Origin: Lentzea albidocapillata subsp. violacea
GTDB lineage: Bacteria > Actinomycetota > Actinomycetes > Mycobacteriales > Pseudonocardiaceae
Direction of reading: 5' to 3'
Assembly (NCBI RefSeq): GCF_900100275.1
Contig: NZ_FNET01000008.1
Span: forward strand, 186,001 to 250,000
Length of the DNA stretch: 64,000 bases
Below are positions 18,331 to 26,374 of the stretch, in pieces; position 1 is the first letter of the stretch; every line of letters starts with the position of its first letter. Both the position numbers and the translations under genes were made by a program. The notes beneath the pieces are model-generated. The model ran no database searches. It was not told where the DNA came from and saw only the letters and a program-made list of their open reading frames with translations.

Positions 18331-20307
18331 CTACATCGGCATGTGCCTCGTGGGCGGCGGCGTCGGCTTGCTGATCATCTTGGTGACCGGGCCTTCTTTG
18401 CTCATGCCCTGCTGGTCGAGGAACTGCGACAGCTGCCCGCGCACCTGGGCCAGCGACGGACGGCGCCCCGGTTCGGGATCCATCGCCGCGAGCAGGAGCC
18501 TCGCGTGCTTGCTGTTCTGCGGCAGCTTGGTGATCGGTTCGCCCTGGGCAGCGGCCATCAGCGAGGAGATCGGGTTCTCCCGGGAGCCGCGCGGCGGGTG
18601 GCCGGTCAGGGCGTAGGAGACCGTGGCGGCCAGCTGCCAGGAGTCCGACGCCGGGGACGCCGTTTCGCCGCGGGCCGTCTCCGGGGCCAGGAAGTCCGGG
18701 GTGCCGACCATCATGCCGGTGGCCGTGAGGGTGCTGTCGCCCTTGGAGCGGGCGATGCCGAAGTCGATCAGGTGCGCGGTGCCCTGGTTGTCGACGATCA
18801 CGTTGGACGGCTTCACGTCGCGGTGCAGGACGCCTCGGTCGTGGGCCGCCGCCAACGCGTCGGCCATGTTCAGCCAGAGCCGGGCGGCGAGCTTGTCGTC
18901 GATCAGGCCGTTCTTCAGGACCGTCTCGGACAGCGAGGCGCCCTCGATGTACTCCATGACCAGGGCGAGGCCGTCCGGGTCCTGGACGATGTCGAAGACC
19001 CGCACGCAGTTCGGGTGGCGGACCGCGGCCAGGGCTCGCGCCTCGCGGAGCATGCGCGCCTCGGTCTCGTTGTCCGGGGCATGCGCGAGCTTCACCGCCA
19101 CGGTGCGGTCGAGCTGCTCGTCCACGGCCAGCCAGACCGTGCCGAAACCGCCGGAACCGAGCTGGCGGACGCGGCGGAACCTGCCGTTGCCGGGGTTCCA
19201 GACCTTGCCCGACTTCTGCACCGGCGCGGGCGACTCGGCGTTGGCCGCGCCCGGACCGAACGGCAGCGGACCCGGCGTGTCCGCGAGCACCGCCGGGTTC
19301 GACGGCTGCGGGGGACCCGGCTGCGGCATGACCTCGGCGACGCGGGTCGGCGGGTACTGGCGCGGCGGCTGGTGCTGCGGCTGCTGCGGTTGCGTCACGG
19401 GGCGCATCGGCCGGTTCATCGGCGCCGGCTGGTACTTCGGCACCTGCGCCGGCTGGTACGGCGGCGGGTTCTGCCCCGGGTTCTGCGGCGGCGGCTGGTG
19501 CTGCGCGGCCGTGATCGGCTTGGTCGGCGTCTTCTTCTGGGGCTGACCAGCCGGAAGCTGGTTGTTCTTCTGCTGGGGCGTGCGTGCCACCGGCTGCGGT
19601 GGCGGCGAGTTCTGCGAGTTCCGGTCCTGGGACCGGTCGCGGCCGGGGCGGTTCAGCATGGCGGTAGTCAACCCGAAAATCCGCACCACGAGTGAGCCGA
19701 TTATCGCAATCGGCAGAAACCCGAGGAGCACATGGCCGACGAGCGTTACGGGGAATGCCGACGTAGTCACCAGCAGTACCAGGAACATCGGCCAGAACAC
19801 CCGGCGCGGCCAGTTCGGCCCGAGCCGGAACGCCGAACCGGACTGCAGCATGACGAACAGCAGGCACAGCAGCGCGAGCGCCGCGGTGATGCCCGCGGCG
19901 GCCAGGAACAGGGGCTGCTCCGTCGGACGCTGGATCACACCGATGATCGACGGCGCACCGTCGACCAGGTAGCTGCCCTGTGAGAACGTGCCGAAGCAGG
20001 TGTCCTGGTCGAGGGACTGCGATCCGGGCGTTGCCCGCTCGGACAGCCCCAGCACGGTGCCGCGCATGACGAGCCACGGCAGCACCAGGCAGCTGGCGAC
20101 GCCGAGCACGGTGAAGATGGCACCGGTCACGGGTCCGTAGGAGTTGCCGACCACGCGGCGCACCGCGATGGACAGCAGCGCCCCGATCGTCGGGAACAAC
20201 CCGAGCACCGCACCGAGCGCCGTGGTGGTCCATACCCAGTCACCGGGGCAGACACTCGCGCCCACGAAGCCGTGCAGCCACGTGAGCAAGGACTCAGCGA
20301 GCCCCAC
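18331..20307 (-). CDS. Membrane serine/threonine protein kinase, kinase domain C-terminal
   Basis: 658 residues. The N-terminal third has about five membrane helices, then a 150-residue Pro/Gln-rich linker, then a Hanks-type kinase domain (about 375-640). The domain has the glycine loop LGSGGFGTVW, the lysine in VAVKLAH, the catalytic loop HRDVKPSNVIV, DFG in LIDFGIARS, and ALTGHPPRG. All catalytic residues are present. The order is reversed compared with the PknB type (kinase first, then membrane helix and PASTA), and no sensor domain is outside the membrane. Confidence 0.9.
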   Translation of the reverse strand: MGLAESLLTWLHGFVGASVCPGDWVWTTTALGAVLGLFPTIGALLSIAVRRVVGNSYGPVTGAIFTVLGVASCLVLPWLVMRGTVLGLSERATPGSQSLDQDTCFGTFSQGSYLVDGAPSIIGVIQRPTEQPLFLAAAGITAALALLCLLFVMLQSGSAFRLGPNWPRRVFWPMFLVLLVTTSAFPVTLVGHVLLGFLPIAIIGSLVVRIFGLTTAMLNRPGRDRSQDRNSQNSPPPQPVARTPQQKNNQLPAGQPQKKTPTKPITAAQHQPPPQNPGQNPPPYQPAQVPKYQPAPMNRPMRPVTQPQQPQHQPPRQYPPTRVAEVMPQPGPPQPSNPAVLADTPGPLPFGPGAANAESPAPVQKSGKVWNPGNGRFRRVRQLGSGGFGTVWLAVDEQLDRTVAVKLAHAPDNETEARMLREARALAAVRHPNCVRVFDIVQDPDGLALVMEYIEGASLSETVLKNGLIDDKLAARLWLNMADALAAAHDRGVLHRDVKPSNVIVDNQGTAHLIDFGIARSKGDSTLTATGMMVGTPDFLAPETARGETASPASDSWQLAATVSYALTGHPPRGSRENPISSLMAAAQGEPITKLPQNSKHARLLLAAMDPEPGRRPSLAQVRGQLSQFLDQQGMSKEGPVTKMISKPTPPPTRHMPM

Positions 20308-20562
20308 GACTCACACCACCCCTTCCGAGATCACCCCCAGCCTAGGCGGTCTGTCAGCCTACGGTGCGTGATTGGTTTGCGGTTGACGCCACAGCAACCC
20401 TTTCCTTGATCACTGCGTTGTACCTCCGTCCGGCACGCGTTGAGCCTGTTGGCTCTTACACGTCGCGATGGACGGCTCCGTTGACAGGAGTCGGCCGTTC
20501 TGCGCGATTCGTTATCGAGACAGCACGAACGAACACCTGGCGAACGGGTGGAAAAAACGACG

Positions 20563-21117
20563 TCAGCCGGCGGAGACCTGGTGATCGGAGATGGTGCGCG
20601 AACTGCCCCTGCCCGCCGACGCGCTGGAAGTCTGCGCCGCCGGATCGAGCGCCACCGGCAGATCACCCAGGCCCGCGACGAACTCGACGGTCCACAGGTG
20701 CCGCGCGGCCGGGTTGCGCTCCGTGTAGGAGTCGCCGAGGCCGTAGGTGGCGACGCGGGTGTCCTGCTGGTCGTGCATCTCGACGGTGATCTGCGAGCCG
20801 AGCAGGCCCTTCTCACCGGGTGCGCAGGCCAGTTCCAGGCGGGCGCGGATCCACTGCGGCTCGGTGGCCGGGTCCGCTTCGAGTTCCTCGGAGACCGCGG
20901 TGCAGGCAGTGCCGTGGGCACGGAAGGTCAGGGCGGCCCGGAAGACGACGAGCTCACCGGCCGTGCAGCCGGTGAGAACGCGTGCTTCTACAGCTGTCTC
21001 CGTGCTGGAGACGACGGGACGGGCGGCCGTGCACCGGGCGGTGGGGGCTTCGGTCGACGCCGCCGCACCGCTGGAGGTGACGGCCCCGAGTAATAACGCG
21101 GCGACCACAGATCTCAT
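20563..21117 (-). CDS. Secreted protein of unknown function
   Basis: 184 residues starting with a signal peptide (MRSVVAALLLGAVTSSGAAA). The mature part has four Cys (CTAARP, TGCTAG, TACTAV, ELACAP) that could form two disulfides, and a Ser-rich tail. No known domain. The 255 nt between it and the kinase gene hold no gene I can support. Confidence 0.7.
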   Translation of the reverse strand: MRSVVAALLLGAVTSSGAAASTEAPTARCTAARPVVSSTETAVEARVLTGCTAGELVVFRAALTFRAHGTACTAVSEELEADPATEPQWIRARLELACAPGEKGLLGSQITVEMHDQQDTRVATYGLGDSYTERNPAARHLWTVEFVAGLGDLPVALDPAAQTSSASAGRGSSRTISDHQVSAG

Positions 21118-21206
21118 AAGAGAAAACTATTTGTGGACGCCGCGTTATTCACTCAACTTCACCCCATAGATGGGTGAGCGCGAGATTTGTTGCGGGCACC
21201 GGCCTG

Positions 21207-21578
21207 TCAGTGGTCGTGGTCGTGCTCAGGAGCGAACGGCTGGTAGACGTAGAACATCGTGACCGGCTCGTCGCCCGCCACGGTCTCGTGGTCGACGCCC
21301 GGCGGCACGAACGCGTACGAGCCCGCGGTCGCCTCCACCCCGCCGATGCTCACGGTGCCGTCGATGACCCACGTGTGCTGCGTCGCCGACGGGTGGTTGT
21401 GGCCGACGTCGCGCGCGCCCGGCGCCATCTGGATCAGGCCGACGATGGTGTCGCCGCTGGGCGACTTCCACAGCAGCTTGTTCTGCAGCCGTTCGTCGCC
21501 GTGCAGCGGGAACGCCTTCAGCTGGGCGAGGGCTTCGGCGGACAGGACCGTGACCTTGTCCTGCGGCACGTCGCTCAT
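21207..21578 (-). CDS. Single-domain cupin protein
   Basis: 123 residues forming one cupin barrel. Motif 1 is GARDVGHNHPSATQHTWVIDG and motif 2 is GSYAFVPPGVDHETVAG, giving the His ligands of a metal site. The C-terminal DHDHDH run could add metal affinity. The start is ATG at 21578; the longer frame upstream has no ribosome binding site. The substrate is unknown. Confidence 0.85.
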   Translation of the reverse strand: MSDVPQDKVTVLSAEALAQLKAFPLHGDERLQNKLLWKSPSGDTIVGLIQMAPGARDVGHNHPSATQHTWVIDGTVSIGGVEATAGSYAFVPPGVDHETVAGDEPVTMFYVYQPFAPEHDHDH

Positions 21579-21727
21579 GGGAACAGCCTTTCGGGAGCCG
21601 AACGAGCTTACGGCCGTTATATACGCGAAAGGGCCGCCCACATTACCGCAGACGCCCCAAAAGCATTCAAACGCGCCGTCACCTTTACAGAATGGAACCC
21701 CGACCCGACAAGCAACCTACCGGGGGT

Positions 21728-21828
21728 CCGGGGGCTTGCCCCCGGCTGGGGTCTGGGGGCTCGGCCCCCAGAAAAACACCGAGGGCCGAGAAGATCTGCG
21801 CTTTTTGCAGATACTTCTCGGCCCTCGG
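21728..21828. repeat. Three consecutive hairpins
   Basis: Hairpin 1 is CCGGGGG/CCCCCGG (21728-21745). Hairpin 2 is CTGGGGG/CCCCCAG (21753-21771). Hairpin 3 pairs CCGAGGGCCGAGAAG...ATCTGC with GCAGAT...CTTCTCGGCCCTCGG (21779-21828), about 21 bp with one bulge around GCTTTTT. They may act as a strong bidirectional terminator. Confidence 0.7.
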
Positions 21829-21935
21829 AACGAGTGGACCTGACTACACAGCATGAGAACTCTGTTGTAGCAGCTCAGGGGCCTGAACTGGCCATCAAGG
21901 CCGTTGGAGGCCGGGCCTCCGGCCGGTGACAGAGT

Positions 21936-21968
21936 GCTCCGAGGGGTGCCTACGTCGCCCCTCGGAGC
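21936..21968 (-). terminator. Terminator of the peptide/kinase operon
   Basis: GCTCCGAGGGG (21936-21946) pairs perfectly with CCCCTCGGAGC (21958-21968), 13 nt after the APH-like stop codon. It marks the 3' end of the minus-strand operon that starts near 26.15 kb. Confidence 0.75.
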
Positions 21969-21981
21969 TTGCCAGCTTGCT

Positions 21982-22839
21982 CTACCCCCGCAGGTTCACC
22001 AGCAGCTTTTCTGCTTCTGCCTTCGCGGGCTCCGAGAACTGCGTCGGGGCTCCACGCCTGTCGGCAATCCTTATCGCATTGGCGCAGTGCATGAGCTGCG
22101 ACAACTTGCCCGATCGAGTCTGGAGATCATCGGCGAAAGCCGTCTCGACGCGCGCGAGCAACTCGGGGTCGGGCAACGATGCCTGCCACAAGGTGGCCGC
22201 GTCGTGGCCTCGCGGTGCGAGGCCCCAGTCCTGCCAGTCGATCAGCAGGCCAGACACGGTCACGTTGCCCCAGTGCAGGTCAGCGTGCGCCGTTCGCCAT
22301 TCGTCCACCGCCGTGTCCACTCGCTCGAACACCTGACCGATTCGAAGTGTCAGGTGCTCCTGACTCACGCCCACACGCTCGGTCGGATGCTGGCCAAGAG
22401 AACTGAGTGACCGGTCCAACCCGCTCCACCACTCGTCCGGCAGATCCTTGGCAGCGTCCAAGCCGCCCGCCACCCTCACCGACGGCGACGAGACGAACTC
22501 CACCTCGTCGGCACGCCACACAAGGTCACGAGCCGGATCGGCCCACGTCGTGCTCTGAAACCAGCCGGGAATCGGCACGCCCTCGATCGCGGATGCAGCT
22601 TCCAGCCCAACCCACGCGGCGCTCTTGATCCGCCACGGAACACGCTGCTCGATACGTGCCCATGTTCCGCGACTGGTACGGAATCCCTCGGTTACCCCTC
22701 CGACCCCATGCACGACTGTCGTTCGATCCAACGCAAGGCCCAACGCGCGTTCGACGTGCTCCAGCACATCGTCATGCTCGTTCGCGCTCGTGTCGAAAAT
22801 GGCGATGGGCCGAGCCTGAGCCGGTTGCGCTGCTGACAC
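21982..22839 (-). CDS. APH-like phosphotransferase
   Basis: 285 residues with the aminoglycoside-phosphotransferase/choline-kinase active site: the catalytic loop HADLHWGNVT near residue 190 and the metal-binding LLIDWQDWG. The N-lobe is poorly conserved. The start is GTG at 22839 with AAGGA upstream. It is the last gene of the peptide operon. APH-fold kinases can phosphorylate antibiotics, small metabolites or Ser/Thr of RiPP precursors; the context makes the last worth testing. Confidence 0.8.
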   Translation of the reverse strand: MSAAQPAQARPIAIFDTSANEHDDVLEHVERALGLALDRTTVVHGVGGVTEGFRTSRGTWARIEQRVPWRIKSAAWVGLEAASAIEGVPIPGWFQSTTWADPARDLVWRADEVEFVSSPSVRVAGGLDAAKDLPDEWWSGLDRSLSSLGQHPTERVGVSQEHLTLRIGQVFERVDTAVDEWRTAHADLHWGNVTVSGLLIDWQDWGLAPRGHDAATLWQASLPDPELLARVETAFADDLQTRSGKLSQLMHCANAIRIADRRGAPTQFSEPAKAEAEKLLVNLRG

Positions 22840-22892
22840 CGAACCAAATCCTTCCTGACGAACCGGACGACATCCTCTCGAACCTGAGGGCG

Positions 22893-23744
22893 CTAGTCCG
22901 AACCGGTAATCAGTTCGCGGTACTGGTCGACCGCTCCGGCATCCACGTCGAGTTGCGTCGCGCCGAACAGTTCGGCGAGGTGCTGTTCACTGCTCGTGCC
23001 TACGGCCAGTCTGGTGCACTGCGGCAGTTCGAACGCGAGCCTCACCGCCGCCTGAACCGGGGTATGAGTCTGGTCCGGTTCGAGGAACGGGGTGAAGTTG
23101 GTCGACGTCCACACAGGGTCGCTTGTGTTTCCGGCGAACGGACTCATCCCCCAACGCCGATCAGGCTTGACGTCGAACTCCCACGCCAGCCGCTCGGCCG
23201 CGTTCAGTTGTCCGGCGCTGAGGGTTAGGCCCGCACGGACCATCAGAGTGCTAGGCGTTGGACAGCCATTGCCAGCTTGCAGGACGTCGAGCAGTGGACC
23301 GGGCTCCCATGAGGAGATTCCCCAGGCATCGCAGAGTCCCAGCTTGGCGGCGCTTTCAAGCTCGGCGCAGGCATCGGCGAAGTAGTCGAACGCCTGCGCC
23401 CGGTGAAGTGGCCGGAGACTCTCCTCGGGGTTGTGCAGTAGCACCACCGCAGGCGGTACCGAGAGGTCGCACACGGTCTTCTCCATCGCTTGCCTCAGCC
23501 CCCATCGCCGAAGCGAATGGCGGCTGACGCCTCCGGCTCGGAAGAACCCCACCTTGGTCGAGATCGCGAACTCGTGGATGAGGTCGCCGGCCGCCTGCGC
23601 CAGCGCTCGATGCCCGTCGAAAGCCTGATAGTTGAACGCCGTGTCGACGTCCGTGACTCCGAGCGTCAGAGCTCGCTCAAGCAGCTCGCGGCTGGGACGA
23701 GTCCGGTGAAACCCGAGTGCAATGCGTCGGTCAGCTCTGCGCAC
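22893..23744 (-). CDS. Aldo/keto reductase
   Basis: 283 residues with the AKR barrel signature: GVTDVDTAFNYQ (catalytic Asp and Tyr), ISTKVGFF (Lys), VVLLHNP (His) and the C-terminal NADPH-binding LAVGTSSEQHL. Such enzymes reduce carbonyls with NADPH. The start overlaps the JmjC gene by about 79 nt if GTG 23744 is used; a later start is possible. It is probably translationally coupled within the peptide operon. Confidence 0.85.
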   Translation of the reverse strand: MRRADRRIALGFHRTRPSRELLERALTLGVTDVDTAFNYQAFDGHRALAQAAGDLIHEFAISTKVGFFRAGGVSRHSLRRWGLRQAMEKTVCDLSVPPAVVLLHNPEESLRPLHRAQAFDYFADACAELESAAKLGLCDAWGISSWEPGPLLDVLQAGNGCPTPSTLMVRAGLTLSAGQLNAAERLAWEFDVKPDRRWGMSPFAGNTSDPVWTSTNFTPFLEPDQTHTPVQAAVRLAFELPQCTRLAVGTSSEQHLAELFGATQLDVDAGAVDQYRELITGSD

Positions 23745-24940
23745 AACCCCTCCTTCATGAAGATTTCCGCGAGGGGTGCGGCGTCGATGCCGGTCAGCTC
23801 GGAGACGCGCGAAAGGGACACGGGGTAGCCCGAGAGCAACAGCCTCGCCGCGGCCTCGGCGCGGAGGTTGAGCCGAAGTCGTTTACCGACGCTCGTCACA
23901 GTGACTTCGTTGGCGTCCACCTCGATGTCCGGGGGGAACGGGCTGACACAGACGATGTCGGTCACCGGGCCGAACAGCCCTCCGGTGTGGACGTATCGAC
24001 AGGGCGGCTGTTCCGCTTCGCGTGCGGCGAGGTAGGTCGGAAGGTTGAGGGACTCGACGTGGCGCAGCATCGCGGCGTACAACGCGTTGTGCTGAAGACC
24101 TTGCTCTTCCTTCGTGCCGAAGCGGTCGAGGTCCTGGCGGAACAATAGGTCCGTTCGCGTCTTGTCAGCGAGCCAGGCCATCCAGTCCACGCCGGTGCGC
24201 TTCACGAAGCCGAACGTCACGTGAAGACTGAAACCCTTGTCGTCTCGATCGTTCCGAGTGGCGGTGTGCCAGTACCCACGAGGGATGTGCATGACATCGC
24301 CCGGCCGCATGGTGCCGGACCAGACAACTTCCTCGCTGGGGTTGGAGTTCTGCGCAGCGTCCCGATACATCGGCGCTTCGCGCGACGCACCCCGTACTTC
24401 CCAGGACTTCTCGCCGGCGAGCTGCACGACGATCACGTCGTGGTCGTCCCAGTGCAGGCCGAACCCTGCAGCGTCCGCAGTCGTGAGGTAGGTGTTCACC
24501 TGGACGAGTTCGTGCGACCACCACTGAAGCGCACGGCAGGCCGCCTCCATCGTCGGGTCGAACGTGTCCATCGCGTCCACGACGAGCGTGCAGCCGGTAC
24601 GCATGAGGCGCGACAGGGTGTCCATGTTGGCCATCGGCAGGCTCTGGCCACGCCTGGTGACTGAGGACGTGAGGAACTGGTTGGGACGCAGTTCCTCACC
24701 GTTCTGGAAGCAACGAAGCTGAGGTGGTGCGAGGCTCCTACGCATCGCAGCGTCCAACAAGCGTTGGGGCGTGAGCAATCGCCTGTACAGCTCGGGGTCG
24801 TCGAACGAGCCGCGGGCGAACCCACGCCCCAACGGCGCTGCACCACTCCACCCGAGCGCCTTCTCGATCATCTCGATCAATCGGTGTTCCACGGTGACCT
24901 CCTCGGCGTCGTGAGAACCCGGTGGGGCGCCACCCGTCAT
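23666..24940 (-). CDS. JmjC/cupin-4 type 2-oxoglutarate Fe(II) oxygenase
   Basis: 424 residues resembling ribosomal-oxygenase-type JmjC hydroxylases. The facial triad is visible: His163 and Asp165 in LHWDDHDV, and His225 in IPRGYWHTA. Proteins of this class hydroxylate amino-acid side chains in polypeptides. Here the gene directly follows a 50-codon peptide gene, so the peptide is the natural substrate candidate. ATG at 24940 sits in the loop of a hairpin (24921-24951). Confidence 0.85.
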   Translation of the reverse strand: MTGGAPPGSHDAEEVTVEHRLIEMIEKALGWSGAAPLGRGFARGSFDDPELYRRLLTPQRLLDAAMRRSLAPPQLRCFQNGEELRPNQFLTSSVTRRGQSLPMANMDTLSRLMRTGCTLVVDAMDTFDPTMEAACRALQWWSHELVQVNTYLTTADAAGFGLHWDDHDVIVVQLAGEKSWEVRGASREAPMYRDAAQNSNPSEEVVWSGTMRPGDVMHIPRGYWHTATRNDRDDKGFSLHVTFGFVKRTGVDWMAWLADKTRTDLLFRQDLDRFGTKEEQGLQHNALYAAMLRHVESLNLPTYLAAREAEQPPCRYVHTGGLFGPVTDIVCVSPFPPDIEVDANEVTVTSVGKRLRLNLRAEAAARLLLSGYPVSLSRVSELTGIDAAPLAEIFMKEGLCAELTDALHSGFTGLVPAASCLSEL

Positions 24941-24951
24941 GGCACCCCACC
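24921..24951 (-). promoter_or_regulatory. Stem-loop over the JmjC gene start
   Basis: On the minus strand GGTGGGGTGCC (24951-24941) pairs with GGCGCCCCACC (24931-24921), 11 bp with one G-U, leaving ATG in the 9-nt loop and the purine-rich binding site in the stem. It lies between the peptide and the enzyme gene and would lower enzyme translation relative to the peptide. Confidence 0.65.
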
Positions 24952-24981
24952 GAATGAATGGACTTCAGAACCGAGCCACGA

Positions 24982-25134
24982 TCAGCCCGCGCTTTCGGCG
25001 GGGATGTTCAGACCGTCGCCGACGTAGCCGTCGCCGCCCGCGTCCTCCGACGCGTCGGAGTGGGAAGCGTCCATGCGACCACGCACCACCGACAGGTCTT
25101 CGACCGCCAGCACAAGCGAGCTCACGGTGTCCAT
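24982..25134 (-). CDS. Candidate RiPP precursor peptide
   Basis: A 50-residue peptide with the strongest ribosome binding site in the area (AAAGGAGGT, 6 nt before ATG). It divides into a hydrophobic leader-like half (MDTVSSLVLAVEDLSVVRGR) and a Ser/Asp/Gly-rich half (MDASHSDASEDAGGDGYVGD, then GLNIPAESAG). It has no Cys and seven Ser. The gene lies 41 nt before a peptide-hydroxylase-type gene. I do not recognise the family; the precursor role is inferred from size, expression signals and neighbours. Confidence 0.7.
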   Translation of the reverse strand: MDTVSSLVLAVEDLSVVRGRMDASHSDASEDAGGDGYVGDGLNIPAESAG

Positions 25135-25226
25135 GCCGTACCTCCTTTCGTTGTTGAGTAGGGACAGGCCGGTGTGGAGGTGCGTGAAGGCACCTCGTCA
25201 GAGAAGTTCGATTCGCGTGCGCGCGG

Positions 25227-25568
25227 CTATTCCTGCCTGTGCTTCGCGCCTGGATAGCCGCAGTACGGGGACAAGGTTGCAAGTCCCGTGACGGCTTGGT
25301 CCAGGGTTCCGACACAGCGAAAGATGACTGGCGACGGCGTGAATGGGTCTGACCAGTTCCGCTGCCTCGGTACTCGCAGCGCGACGGCGTAGTTCTCGGC
25401 CCATGCAGCCACGGTGTCGATGTGGTGAGGGAACGCCCTGTGCCAGAGAAGCCCGTCGTCACTTCCCGTCGAGTTGGGCAACGGCAAGGGTCTCAGGCCC
25501 ATCTCGTGCATGCGCATGAAAAGGCCTTCGAGCCCGTGGCTTGCGCTCGTGGCCGCAAGGAGACTCAT
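25227..25568 (-). CDS. Small protein of the peptide operon, unknown function
   Basis: 113 residues starting MSLLAATSASHGLEGLF. The ATG overlaps the upstream stop by 4 nt (ATGA), so it is translationally coupled to the 194-residue protein. It is rich in aromatic, His and Pro residues and has no motif I recognise. Its position just before the precursor gene suggests a role in processing, recognition or immunity. Confidence 0.65.
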   Translation of the reverse strand: MSLLAATSASHGLEGLFMRMHEMGLRPLPLPNSTGSDDGLLWHRAFPHHIDTVAAWAENYAVALRVPRQRNWSDPFTPSPVIFRCVGTLDQAVTGLATLSPYCGYPGAKHRQE

Positions 25569-26149
25569 CGCCGCAACGCAGTCTGAGCGCACGCGATGAC
25601 AGTCGCTACCAACGGAAGCATCGTCGTGCCAGGGACGGGGGGACAGATCCAGCGGAGGCAGTTGGAGCTGCAGATCGGATCTGGCGGCAGCTGGTACAGG
25701 GCGGCCCCGCCGTGGTGCGTCACGCCAAGCAGCTCCAAGGTTCCCAGGCTTGTGATGCTCGGCGGCTGTGCCTGACAGAAGAAGGCCCAACGGCGGCCGG
25801 TCGTCCCCGTGATCTCCAGTACGGCGGCGTCCAGCCAAAGCTGTTTCAGGGAATTGTTGACCTCACCTGCGAGGCCGCTCGGCATCGAGATGACATCCAC
25901 ACGCTGCCCGCACACGAGGAAGGTGCCCTCGGCGCCTTTGATGGTGGGCCAGCTGACCCCATCTGCATAGTCGTGGGTTACGAGATTCGGGGGGTGAGGT
26001 GCCACCGCGCCGCTGCGACGCACCTCACCCCCCGAGGAGGCCGGTGATGCCGCAGTCGGGGTGCACCTCACGGCCTCAGAACGCAGCACCGACCGCGTGC
26101 CCGCAGGAGGGTGGACGGCAACGCGCCTGGCGTCGGTCTGCGTGGTCAT
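25565..26149 (-). CDS. First protein of the peptide operon, unknown function
   Basis: 194 residues beginning at ATG 26149 after GGGGAAG. The region after residue 65 (GVSWPTIKGAEGTFLVCGQR, then GRRWAFFCQAQP and GGAALYQLPP) faintly resembles the N-terminal fold of actinobacterial proteins labelled bifunctional primase/polymerase-like. I do not trust that enough to name it. A 13-bp perfect inverted repeat lies in its 5' coding part. Confidence 0.6.
   Translation of the reverse strand: MTTQTDARRVAVHPPAGTRSVLRSEAVRCTPTAASPASSGGEVRRSGAVAPHPPNLVTHDYADGVSWPTIKGAEGTFLVCGQRVDVISMPSGLAGEVNNSLKQLWLDAAVLEITGTTGRRWAFFCQAQPPSITSLGTLELLGVTHHGGAALYQLPPDPICSSNCLRWICPPVPGTTMLPLVATVIACAQTALRR
25989..26033. repeat. 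Perfect 13-bp inverted repeat inside a coding region
   Basis: GGGGGGTGAGGTG (25989-26001) and CACCTCACCCCCC (26021-26033) flank a 19-nt GC-rich loop within codons 39-54 of the first gene of the peptide operon. It may be an operator for the divergent regulator, an RNA hairpin that tunes expression, or a sign that the true start is downstream. Confidence 0.6.
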
Positions 26150-26374
26150 GTGAACTTCCCCGTCGTCTGTTTCCGGTGGAAGTCAGAGGTCTTGTCGCAG
26201 CCGTTGGTGATGCGCGCCACAAGTCGCTGACAGGACACAAAGATGGTCGTTTGGGCCGATCATCGGCAGATCATGAACCGATCACCTGGTGGTCATCTGC
26301 TGGTCATGACGCCGAGGAGGGCAGAAGAACTGCCAATCGCCGCTTACTGTTGAAGCGACGACGGAGGTCAGAAC

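Larger units (their letters stand above)
21579..21981. other. Gene-free junction with clustered hairpins
   Basis: No gene. It separates host core genes from the accessory block and carries several strong hairpins (next entries). Base composition changes to the right of it. It is one candidate for the left edge of horizontally acquired DNA, but no duplicated end sequence was found. Confidence 0.5.

Noticed and set aside
18343..19695. 450-residue plus-strand frame opposite the kinase gene
   Set aside because: Arg/Leu/Gly-rich shadow; the minus strand has all kinase motifs.
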